A stretch of DNA of 8,020 nucleotides from Verrucomicrobia bacterium UBA2970 (lineage in GTDB: Bacteria > Verrucomicrobiota > Verrucomicrobiia > Limisphaerales > AAA164-E04), in assembly GCA_002348345.1 (NCBI GenBank), contig DEAY01000060.1, positions 1 to 8,020 on the forward strand, given 5' to 3'. Positions 1 through 5,720 of the stretch are shown here, one piece after another; within the stretch, counting starts at the first letter, position 1; each line of letters begins with the position of its first letter. Made by a program: the position numbers and the translations under genes. Below the pieces are notes generated by a model that was not told where the DNA came from, did no database searches, and saw nothing but the letters and a program-made list of their open reading frames with translations.

Positions 1-1
1 G

Positions 2-109
2 AATCTGGTGTTGGTGAGCAGCTTCTCCAAATGGGGCCAATTAGCGGTGGACGATCCGGAGAGTGATTACAATCAGCACATCGGCGCGTTGACTCGGTCG
101 GTTCAGTAG
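2..109 (+). CDS. C-terminal fragment of an unidentified protein (cut by window edge)
   Basis: Reading from base 2, this frame is open for 35 codons up to a TAG at 107-109. The encoded end contains SSFSKWGQLAVDDPE and closes with HIGALTRSVQ, which reads like a natural protein C-terminus. About three quarters of its codons end in G or C, as in the surrounding genes. The other two forward frames are closed by stops early or midway (TGA at 15-17 and at 64-66). Its stop overlaps the stop of the convergent dehydrogenase gene by 7 bases, a tail-to-tail arrangement. I do not recognise the family, and the fragment is too short for a function. It could also be chance open sequence. A translated search with sequence to the left of the window would settle it. 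Confidence 0.45.
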   Translation, partial: NLVLVSSFSKWGQLAVDDPESDYNQHIGALTRSVQ

Positions 110-1239
110 GTGGAACCCTGCTCGCTCATCGTGGGAAGAAGCGAGAGCGGGTTGTCTCTCTGTTGGAGAGGAATCGAAACGGGACGGTTCTGACGGTGAG
201 ATTCGAAAACCCCGGCGATCATTTCGACGGCAACCCGCGCCTCGAGCAAACTGGCTTCGGGTTCGCGCTCGTCTTCGATCGCGCGGATCAGATCGGTGCA
301 GGCGAGTCGGTTTCCAGCGTGAAGGCCTCCATCCTCGAGGATCTCGGGCTGTCCCGGGCCCTGGGAGGATACGGGGATCCACTGGGCCTGGGTCCGTGCA
401 GGGGTCCACGATCCGTCCGGCAACCAACTAACGTGCGGGAGATAGCCGGTATTCATGGCAATGATTCCTTCGGATCCATAGATCATGAGTCCGAACCGGG
501 AAGGGTTCGTATTTTGATGCCGGACCGAATTGAAGGAGGCGACGGCCCCTCCATTTAAGCCATAGAGCGCATGCAGCCGGTCACCGGCCAAGGGTCCGAT
601 GCCTTCACTGCCGTCCTGAACATGGCCCTGATGAATGGGTTGGTCTCCCTGAAAGACGTGAGCGCTGCACCAAGAGGGTTCTCCCCCGAAGTAGTGCGTC
701 AAATTGAGAACGTGGGTTCCAAGAACCCAAAGATCCTCCCCCCCGCCTCGACGATCTTCCTTGCCTCGAGCGCGGAATTCGAGGGGCCGACCGATCTTGC
801 CCGATTCAATCAGCTCCCTGACTTGGGTGAGCTTGGGGCTGTAGCGTGTTTGATGAGCAACGGCGACCTTCATCCCGGTGGCTTGGGCGGCGTCCACCAT
901 GACATCGGCCTCGGCGAGGCTACGGCAGAGCGGTTTTTCGCAGTAGACCCCTCGAACCCCGGCTCTGGCACAGGCGATCAGCATCTCCTGATGTTGGTCC
1001 AGCCAGCGGGGACAAATACTCACCACATCAGGTTCGGTTTCCCGAAGCATCTGGTGATAACTCGGGTATCCCGCCGAGGTTTCGAGCCGTTCCTGGGCCG
1101 CTTTCAGGCCGGCCGGATCCGGGTCCGCGACACCGACGATTTCAACGTTGTCCAGCCGTTGCCAGACCGTGTCGAGTCCATGTCCGTAGTTCCCTCGTCC
1201 GGTGTGGCCGATCACGGCGGCGCGATAGGTGGCTGGCAT
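103..1239 (-). CDS. Gfo/Idh/MocA-family NAD(P)-dependent oxidoreductase
   Basis: This 378-residue protein has the length and layout of the Gfo/Idh/MocA family, which oxidises or reduces sugars, inositols and related polyols using NAD(P). The N-terminal Rossmann fold begins with AAVIGHTGRGNYG (residues 7-19), where a glycine-rich turn binds the dinucleotide. An acidic pair after strand two (VADPDP, 37-42) suggests NAD selectivity. The family signature EKPL lies at 101-104, and its lysine is the usual catalytic or cofactor-contacting residue. The C-terminal alpha/beta domain carries GTHVLNLTHYFGG (174-186), matching the usual G-x-H-x-x-D segment but with Asn at the Asp position. No signal peptide is visible, so it is probably cytoplasmic. 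The ATG at 1239 lacks an obvious Shine-Dalgarno. The gene is divergent from the TIM-barrel/Tm-1-like operon, so shared control is possible. The substrate cannot be read from sequence. Confidence 0.9.
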   Translation of the reverse strand: MPATYRAAVIGHTGRGNYGHGLDTVWQRLDNVEIVGVADPDPAGLKAAQERLETSAGYPSYHQMLRETEPDVVSICPRWLDQHQEMLIACARAGVRGVYCEKPLCRSLAEADVMVDAAQATGMKVAVAHQTRYSPKLTQVRELIESGKIGRPLEFRARGKEDRRGGGEDLWVLGTHVLNLTHYFGGEPSWCSAHVFQGDQPIHQGHVQDGSEGIGPLAGDRLHALYGLNGGAVASFNSVRHQNTNPSRFGLMIYGSEGIIAMNTGYLPHVSWLPDGSWTPARTQAQWIPVSSQGPGQPEILEDGGLHAGNRLACTDLIRAIEDEREPEASLLEARVAVEMIAGVFESHRQNRPVSIPLQQRDNPLSLLPTMSEQGSTY

Positions 1240-1260
1240 GGCGGGAGTTTACGAAATAGA

Positions 1261-1283
1261 GGGGAGGGAAGAAAGGGGGGGGG
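1261..1283 (+). other. G-rich tract with G-quadruplex potential in divergent intergenic region
   Basis: Within 23 bases there are runs of four, three and nine consecutive G, which satisfy a G3+N1-7 quadruplex pattern if the nine-base run supplies two G-triplets. A further run of seven G follows at 1321-1327. The tract lies between the divergent starts at 1239 and 1355. Whether it folds or matters is inference. Confidence 0.4.
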
Positions 1284-1314
1284 ACGAGAAAAACCGCTCA
1301 TTGAATGGTGCGGC

Positions 1315-1343
1315 TTGTGTGGGGGGGCGGTCGGCGTTAGACT
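1315..1343 (+). promoter_or_regulatory. Candidate sigma-70-type promoter for the TIM-barrel/Tm-1-like operon
   Basis: TTGTGT (1315-1320) and TAGACT (1338-1343) are separated by 17 bases and resemble -35 and -10 boxes at about four of six positions each. Transcription would begin near 1350, only about five bases before the ATG at 1355. No Shine-Dalgarno precedes that ATG, which fits a leaderless message. The match is modest and could be chance. Confidence 0.35.
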
Positions 1344-1355
1344 GTAAAAAGTCTA
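1338..1355. promoter_or_regulatory. Palindrome TAGACT-N6-AGTCTA abutting the start codon
   Basis: A perfect inverted repeat with six-base arms and a six-base spacer covers the putative -10 box and ends on the A of the ATG at 1355. The position is where a repressor would block initiation, but a 6+6 repeat is short and no regulator gene is seen in the window. Confidence 0.3.
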
Positions 1356-2188
1356 TGATCGCTTCCCACCCCCGCGCTGCAGTCCTTCAACGGTTTCGTG
1401 AAAAAATCTCCCAGGGATCCCCGATCATCGGCGGCGGGGCGGGCACGGGGATTTCCGCGAAGTGCGAAGAGGCGGGAGGAATCGACCTGATTGTCATCTA
1501 TAATTCGGGGCGTTACCGAATGGCCGGTCGTGGTTCGTTGGCCGGCCTGATGCCTTATGGAAATGCCAACGCGATTGTGAAGGAAATGGCCTACGAGGTG
1601 ATCACCGCGGTGAAAGAGACGCCCGTGCTTGCCGGCGTCTGTGCGACCGATCCGTTTATGTTGCGAGATTCGTTCCTGAGGGAGTTGAAAGAGCTTGGGT
1701 TTGCCGGGATTCAGAATTTTCCAACCGTGGGGCTCATTGACGGTCTCTTCCGAGCGAATCTGGAAGAGACCGGAATGAGTTATCAGCAGGAGGTCGAATG
1801 CATTGCCGCCGCTCGGGAAATGGATCTCCTAACGACCCCTTATGTGTTTGATCCGCGAGAAGCGGCGCAAATGACCCTGGCCGGTGCGGATATTATCGTC
1901 GCCCATATGGGATTAACCACGAGTGGGACGATCGGGGCACTAAGCTCAAAGACCCTCGAAGAGTGTGTCGCGCTGGTGCAAGCCATCATTGATGGCGCAA
2001 AAGGGGAGCGATCGGACGTTCTCGTGCTTTGCCACGGCGGTCCGATCGCGTCTCCTGAGGATGCGCAGTTCATTCTCGATCGGTGCCAGAACATCGATGG
2101 ATTTTACGGAGCGAGTTCGATGGAACGATTACCCACCGAAAGGGCCATCACCTCGGAGATTCGTCAGTTCAGCCATCTCAAGCTATAA
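1355..2188 (+). CDS. Phosphoenolpyruvate-hydrolase-like TIM-barrel protein (Tm-1 C-terminal-domain family)
   Basis: This 277-residue protein fits the phosphoenolpyruvate-hydrolase-like TIM-barrel family, the same family as the C-terminal half of plant Tm-1. Conserved blocks in order are IIGGGAGTG (24-32), IYNSGRYRMAGRGSLAGLM (48-66) with PYGNAN (67-72), GVCATDP (94-100), GFAGIQNFPTVGLIDG (115-130), IVAHMGLTTSGTIG (181-194), CHGGPI (226-231) and FYGASSMERLPTE (250-262). Alternating strand-helix spacing supports a beta/alpha barrel. The frame is open upstream to an ATG at 1229, but those extra codons run through the G-rich promoter region and are low complexity. The ATG at 1355 gives the normal family length. 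No membrane segment or signal peptide is visible. It is followed after 10 bases by its functional partner family. The true reaction of these bacterial proteins is not securely known, so phosphoenolpyruvate hydrolysis is a family label. Confidence 0.88.
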   Translation: MIASHPRAAVLQRFREKISQGSPIIGGGAGTGISAKCEEAGGIDLIVIYNSGRYRMAGRGSLAGLMPYGNANAIVKEMAYEVITAVKETPVLAGVCATDPFMLRDSFLRELKELGFAGIQNFPTVGLIDGLFRANLEETGMSYQQEVECIAAAREMDLLTTPYVFDPREAAQMTLAGADIIVAHMGLTTSGTIGALSSKTLEECVALVQAIIDGAKGERSDVLVLCHGGPIASPEDAQFILDRCQNIDGFYGASSMERLPTERAITSEIRQFSHLKL

Positions 2189-2198
2189 GGTTTTTGTC

Positions 2199-3446
2199 AT
2201 GGCTCAAATCGCGATTCTCGGAACCTTAGATACCAAGGGAGAGGAACATGAGTTTCTGGCGGGATTGATCTCGAGCAGAGGCCATACGCCGCGACTCATC
2301 GATGTCGGGGGACGGGCCGCCCCGACGGTGGTTCCTCAGGTGACTCGTGAGGCGGTGGCGCAGGCGGCAGGCATTGACTTGGATGCGGTCCTTGAGAAGA
2401 ACGATCGTGGGGCTCTTGTCGCGGCGATGTCCACCGCCGCGGCGGCCTACATTCAGCAGGCCCACCAGCGCGGTGAACTGGATGGAATCATCTCCCTCGG
2501 GGGCAGCGGAGGGACCGCGATTGCCTGTTCGGCGATGCGGGTCTTGCCGATCGGGTTTCCCAAAGTGATGGTGTCGACGATGGCCAGTGGGGATGTTCAG
2601 CCCTACGTGCGAGAGAAGGATATCGTCATGGTGCCCAGCATCGTCGATGTCGCTGGATTGAACCGCTTTTCGCGACTTATTTTCACCCGAGCGACGGGGG
2701 CGCTGTGTGGGATGCTCGAAAGTGAAGCCGTCTCGGAGGAGGAACGCCCGATCATTGTGGCGAGTATGTTTGGGAACACGACCGAGTGCGTTCAGCGTGC
2801 CAAGGCCGCATTGGAGGCGGAAGGTTTTGAGGTTCTCGTTTTTCATGCCACCGGCACCGGGGGCCGTACGATGGAATCGTTGATTGCGAGCGGGCTTGTC
2901 GCGGGGGTGTTTGACGTCACCACGACCGAGTGGGCAGATGAATACGTAGGGGGCATTCTGGGTGCCGGTCCCGACCGGTTGACCGCTGCAGCCCGTCATG
3001 GGGTGCCTGCGGTGGTTGCACCCGGGTGCGTTGATATGGTCAATTTTGGAGAACCCGATTCGGTCCCGGCCCAATTTGCCGGTCGGCAATTCTACCAGCA
3101 TAACCCTCAAGTGACCTTGATGCGAACGTCGGTGGAGGAATCCCGCGGAATTGGCAAGGTGATCGCATCCAAATTGAATGCATCAACGGGACCGGTCAGC
3201 CTCCTGCTCCCCACCAAAGCCCTCAGTGTCATCGGGGCCCCTGGCGAGTCGTTCCATTTGCCGGAGGCGGACGAGGCGCTGTTCGCCGCGCTCCGTCAGA
3301 ATCTTCGAGAAGGCATTGAAGTGAAGGAATTTTCGGGAACGATCAACGATGCTGGGTTTGTGGATCTTGCGGTCAAGGTGCTCCTGGAGCATCTGAGGAG
3401 CGGTGAACGAAAAGGCTCCTCTTTCCATCAGAAAGAGGAGCCTTGA
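2199..3446 (+). CDS. Tm-1-like ATP-binding protein (UPF0261 family)
   Basis: This 415-residue protein matches the UPF0261/Tm-1-like family along its whole length. Diagnostic blocks are AILGTLDTKGEEHEFL (5-20), LIDVGG (33-38), ISLGGSGGTAI (98-108), MVSTMASGD (124-132), SMFGNTTECV (189-198), FHATGTGGRTME (215-226), DVTTTEWADE (239-248), APGCVDMVNFG (274-284) and HNPQVTLMRT (301-310). The family is described as nucleotide-binding with two Rossmann-like domains, and GGSGGT and GTGGRT are the likely phosphate-contacting loops. The frame is open back to 1965 inside the preceding gene. I chose ATG 2199 because family similarity begins exactly there and a TAAGG lies eight bases upstream, overlapping the previous stop codon. 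That implies translational coupling with the TIM-barrel gene. The last 12 codons or so form a terminator hairpin serving the opposite strand, so the tail SGERKGSSFHQKEEP is probably non-conserved. The biochemical role is unknown. Confidence 0.9.
   Translation: MAQIAILGTLDTKGEEHEFLAGLISSRGHTPRLIDVGGRAAPTVVPQVTREAVAQAAGIDLDAVLEKNDRGALVAAMSTAAAAYIQQAHQRGELDGIISLGGSGGTAIACSAMRVLPIGFPKVMVSTMASGDVQPYVREKDIVMVPSIVDVAGLNRFSRLIFTRATGALCGMLESEAVSEEERPIIVASMFGNTTECVQRAKAALEAEGFEVLVFHATGTGGRTMESLIASGLVAGVFDVTTTEWADEYVGGILGAGPDRLTAAARHGVPAVVAPGCVDMVNFGEPDSVPAQFAGRQFYQHNPQVTLMRTSVEESRGIGKVIASKLNASTGPVSLLLPTKALSVIGAPGESFHLPEADEALFAALRQNLREGIEVKEFSGTINDAGFVDLAVKVLLEHLRSGERKGSSFHQKEEP
3410..3444 (-). terminator. 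Intrinsic terminator of the peroxiredoxin gene, embedded in the Tm-1-like coding end
   Basis: A perfect 14-bp stem (3412-3425 with 3431-3444) encloses a 5-base loop. Read on -, it lies 15 bases after the peroxiredoxin stop and ends in TTTT followed by CGTT, a standard rho-independent terminator. Read on +, the stem is followed by GAAAGTGAG without a T run, so it should work mainly for the - gene. Confidence 0.85.
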
Positions 3447-3459
3447 AAGTGAGGCTTGC

Positions 3460-4062
3460 TCAGAGCGAGGTGTTGTGGGTGGCAAGGTATTCCGCAACAC
3501 CCTCCGCAGTGGGCTTCATGGCATCGTTGCCTTTCGTCCAACCTGCTGGACAAACCTCCCCGTTTTCCTCAAAGAACTGGAGTGCCTCGACGATTCGGAG
3601 ATGTTCGTCGATATTGCGTCCGAGAGGGAGATTATTCACCGTTTGGTGTTGAACGATGCCCTGCTTGTCGATGAGGAAGGTGGCCCGCATGGCGACCCCA
3701 GCATCCGGGTGCTCGATGCCATAGTCCTGAGCGATGGAATGTTTTACATCCGCCACAATCGGAAACGTCACGGGACCAATGCCGCCCTTTTCGATGGCGG
3801 TGTTTCGCCAGGCATGATGAGTGAATTGTGAATCGATCGAGATTCCAACGATCTCGACGCCAAGATCCCTGAAGGTGCTGGCACGATGGTCCATTGCGAT
3901 GATCTCGGTCGGGCAAACAAAGGTGAAATCGAGTGGCCAGAAGAAAAGGATGACATGCTTGCCACGGAGATCCGACAGTTTGAATCCATCGTTGATGCTG
4001 CCGTCGGGCATGGCGGCGGCGGCGGTAAAATCAGGGGCTTCTCGGGCGACTAATACGCTCAT
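3460..4062 (-). CDS. Typical 2-Cys peroxiredoxin (AhpC/Prx1 type)
   Basis: This 200-residue thioredoxin-fold peroxidase reduces hydrogen peroxide and organic peroxides in the cytoplasm, usually recharged by thioredoxin. The peroxidatic cysteine is C50 in DFTFVCPTE (45-53). The resolving cysteine is C171 in GEVCPAGW (168-175), so this is the typical 2-Cys dimeric class. Other conserved parts are the N-terminal LVAREAPDF (4-12), the catalytic-site Arg in MRATFLID (125-132), and NNLPLGRN (143-150). The overoxidation-sensitivity motif is partly present: GGIG at 93-96 stands for GGLG, but the C-terminal YF is replaced by YL (192-193). A short alanine run (14-17) comes from a GGC repeat. The ATG at 4062 is supported by GAAAGGAA, whose AGGA is nine bases upstream. 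A dedicated terminator follows the stop and a candidate promoter precedes the start, so it is probably monocistronic. Confidence 0.95.
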   Translation of the reverse strand: MSVLVAREAPDFTAAAAMPDGSINDGFKLSDLRGKHVILFFWPLDFTFVCPTEIIAMDHRASTFRDLGVEIVGISIDSQFTHHAWRNTAIEKGGIGPVTFPIVADVKHSIAQDYGIEHPDAGVAMRATFLIDKQGIVQHQTVNNLPLGRNIDEHLRIVEALQFFEENGEVCPAGWTKGNDAMKPTAEGVAEYLATHNTSL

Positions 4063-4118
4063 CGTTTCGTTTCCTTTCGTTCTAGAGGTTGCTTGCGTTG
4101 ACTGAGTTAGCGGCGCGG

Positions 4119-4147
4119 AGTCTAGTCACGTGGATCAGGCCAGGCAA
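4119..4147 (-). promoter_or_regulatory. Candidate sigma-70-type promoter for the peroxiredoxin gene
   Basis: On the - strand TTGCCT (4147-4142) and TAGACT (4124-4119) are separated by exactly 17 bases, each matching the consensus box at about four of six positions. They would give a leader of roughly 50 bases to the ATG at 4062, which carries a good Shine-Dalgarno (4071-4078). The same TAGACT hexamer serves as the candidate -10 box before 1355. Confidence 0.35.
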
Positions 4148-4243
4148 TTGGAAACCGAGGCTTTTGCCGGTGAATTCGAGAGACGAAGATGCCGGGTAAG
4201 GCTCGTATGCGACAACGTTGATTCGAGTGGCGGTTCGTCGGCC

Positions 4244-4290
4244 CTAGAGACACCCTCTAGCCTTCCCGGTGGGGCACCTGCGGGCTAGAG
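4244..4290 (+). promoter_or_regulatory. Competing hairpins upstream of the sulfite-oxidase-like gene
   Basis: CTCTAG at 4255-4260 can pair with CTAGAG at 4244-4249 (loop of five). Alternatively CTCTAGCC at 4255-4262 can pair perfectly over eight bases with GGCTAGAG at 4283-4290. The second fold encloses a small GGTG/CACC stem (4268-4271 with 4275-4278). The two folds exclude one another, and the second ends just before the ribosome-binding region at 4292-4301. No T run follows, so it is not an intrinsic terminator. A regulatory role is inferred from position only. Elsewhere in the gap (4063-4297) I see only the peroxiredoxin promoter candidate. Confidence 0.35.
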
Positions 4291-4297
4291 TGAGGAG

Positions 4298-4945
4298 GTG
4301 AATGACGACTACATTGCCAGAAAGGAACGCTGGGCAGCCAAGATGGCGGGCAAAAAGCAGCCTCGGCATGCATCCGGTCAGCGGCTTCCTCCCGGACAAC
4401 ATGAGGTGAGAAACTTCCCCGTGCTTGATCTGGGGATTCGGCCTGAGGTGCCCTTGGACGAGTGGCGGCTCCAAATCCATGGACGCGTCGAGCAACCCGT
4501 CACGCTGACTTGGGGTGAATTCCAATCGCTTCCATCGTTTTCAGATGTGAGCGATTTCCACTGTGTGACGACCTGGAGCCAATTCGACATGGCATGGATG
4601 GGGGTGGCGTTCTTCACCATTGCCGAACTGGTGCGACCTCAAGCCAGTGCGAGTCACGTGTTCTTCAAAGGGTATGACGGTTATTCGACCAGTAATCCGT
4701 TGGAGACCTGTTTGGATGATGATGTTTTGATTGCTCACACCTGGCAGGGCGAACCGTTGTCCCGGGAACACGGAGGACCGGCGCGGGTGATTCTCCCCAA
4801 GCGGTATGCTTGGAAGGGAACCAAATTCATCCGCGAGATCGCCTTTCTTGATCGGGAAATCCTGGGGTTTTGGGAGTTGCGGGGATACTCCAAGACGGGG
4901 AATCCCTGGACCAATGACCGGTTTGAGCCCTCCCCATTGCCATGA
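4298..4945 (+). CDS. Sulfite-oxidase-like molybdopterin-binding oxidoreductase, cytoplasmic
   Basis: This 215-residue protein is the compact bacterial sulfite-oxidase-fold enzyme (COG2041 type), containing the molybdopterin-binding domain without haem or dimerisation domains. The N-terminal family block RLPPGQH...NFPVLDLG spans 29-46. The molybdenum-coordinating cysteine is C89 in DFHCVTTWS (86-94). Further conserved parts are FKGYDGYSTSNPLE (123-136), DDVLIAHTWQGEPL (141-154), HGGPARVILPKRYAWKG (158-174) and GFWELRGYS (190-198) with GNPW (201-204). There is no Tat signal, unlike the periplasmic MsrP/YedY enzyme. The frame is closed upstream by TAG at 4286-4288. GTG at 4298 is the first start and keeps the KERWAAKM segment, which looks like family N-termini; ATG 4343 is the alternative. 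The strong AGGAGGTGA overlaps the GTG itself. The natural substrate is unknown; sulfite or an oxidised sulfur or nitrogen compound is plausible. Confidence 0.88.
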   Translation: MNDDYIARKERWAAKMAGKKQPRHASGQRLPPGQHEVRNFPVLDLGIRPEVPLDEWRLQIHGRVEQPVTLTWGEFQSLPSFSDVSDFHCVTTWSQFDMAWMGVAFFTIAELVRPQASASHVFFKGYDGYSTSNPLETCLDDDVLIAHTWQGEPLSREHGGPARVILPKRYAWKGTKFIREIAFLDREILGFWELRGYSKTGNPWTNDRFEPSPLP

Positions 4946-5025
4946 ATGCCACGTTGAGTCGGAGCGTCCAAATTTGAGCGGAGTTAGGTCTTTTAGCATT
5001 CGAAGGGATGTCATAGGTTTCTGGG

Positions 5026-5709
5026 ATGAAGGCATTGATTCAATGGCAAGGAGCTTGGCTTGCGGCTGTGGTCGGACTTCTCCTCTTCATCGCGGCCAAG
5101 GTCGACGCCGAAGAGAAGAAAGGTCACGCTCCTGATTTGGATGCCAAGGATTGGAAGGCACTGTTTGATGGAAAGTCGTTGAAGGGGTGGGCGGTGACTG
5201 ATTTTGCCGGCCACGCTGAGCCGAAGGTTGAAGCGGGGCTTTTGCACATTCCCGCCGGATTGGCCTTGAGCGGTATCAACCGGACCAATCCGCCTCCCAA
5301 GATGAATTTCGAGATCACCTTGGAAGCCAAGAAGACTGACGGGAACGATTTTTTTTGCTGCCTGACCTTTCCTTACGGCGAGAGCCACTGCAGCTTCGTG
5401 GTCGGTGGATGGGGCGGGGGGTTGGTCGGACTTTCAAGTGTGGACGGAATGGATGCATCCGAGAATGAGACTGCGGACTATATGGTCTTTGAGAAGGATT
5501 GTTGGTATCGCATCTCGGTTCGGGTCACTCCCGAGAAGATCGAGACATGGATTGGCGAGGACAAGATGGTGGATTTGGAGACGGATCAGCGGCGGATCGA
5601 GATGCGGTTTGGGGAGATTGAAGAATCGGTGCCTCTCGGCATTGCCACCTGGATGACATCGGCGGTGCTCCGCGATCTGCGGATCCGTGAATTGAAGCCC
5701 GCCAAATAG
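5026..5709 (+). CDS. Exported DUF1080 (3-keto-disaccharide hydrolase-like) protein
   Basis: This 227-residue protein starts with a classical signal peptide: MKALIQWQGAW, a hydrophobic stretch LAAVVGLLLFIAA (12-24), and a likely cleavage after VDA at residue 28. The mature protein opens with the DUF1080 signature DWKALFDGKSLKGWAVTDF (42-60). It continues as a beta-rich, concanavalin-like jelly roll, ending in LGIATWMTSAVLRDLRIREL (204-223). Family members in Verrucomicrobia and Planctomycetes act in glycan breakdown, and some hydrolyse 3-keto-disaccharides, so a periplasmic or surface role on carbohydrate is the best guess. Two adjacent cysteines (111-112), C122 and C159 could form disulfides after export. 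The start is ATG 5026 with a weak TAGG eight bases upstream. It lies 80 bases after the sulfite-oxidase-like gene, so co-transcription is possible. It converges with the ferritin-like gene with only 11 bases between stops and no terminator seen there. Confidence 0.85.
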   Translation: MKALIQWQGAWLAAVVGLLLFIAAKVDAEEKKGHAPDLDAKDWKALFDGKSLKGWAVTDFAGHAEPKVEAGLLHIPAGLALSGINRTNPPPKMNFEITLEAKKTDGNDFFCCLTFPYGESHCSFVVGGWGGGLVGLSSVDGMDASENETADYMVFEKDCWYRISVRVTPEKIETWIGEDKMVDLETDQRRIEMRFGEIEESVPLGIATWMTSAVLRDLRIRELKPAK

Positions 5710-5720
5710 CCCTTCTGAGT

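Noticed and set aside
41..427. 128-codon open frame on - overlapping the end of the dehydrogenase gene
   Set aside because: It is a frame-shifted shadow of the dehydrogenase coding strand with low-complexity Arg/Pro composition.
571..1347. 258-codon open frame on + across the dehydrogenase gene
   Set aside because: It is antisense to a clear Gfo/Idh/MocA protein, has no recognisable domain, and its end runs into the G-rich promoter region.
1229..1354. Longer N-terminus for the TIM-barrel protein starting at ATG 1229
   Set aside because: The extra 42 residues are encoded by the G-rich intergenic sequence, overlap the divergent gene's start, and exceed the family's normal length.
1965..2198. 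Longer N-terminus for the Tm-1-like protein starting at 1965
   Set aside because: It overlaps the TIM-barrel gene in another frame, while family similarity starts exactly at ATG 2199, which has a TAAGG eight bases upstream.
2226..3110. 294-codon open frame on - inside the Tm-1-like gene
   Set aside because: Its product is rich in Arg, His, Gly and Pro, typical of a shadow of a high-GC gene, and the + strand encodes a full UPF0261 protein.
3403..3831. 142-codon open frame on + across the peroxiredoxin gene
   Set aside because: The opposite strand encodes an intact peroxiredoxin with both cysteines, and this frame shows no family motif.
5349..5356. T8 run inside the DUF1080 gene as a frameshift site
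   Set aside because: The reading frame continues normally through it into conserved DUF1080 sequence, so no shift is needed.
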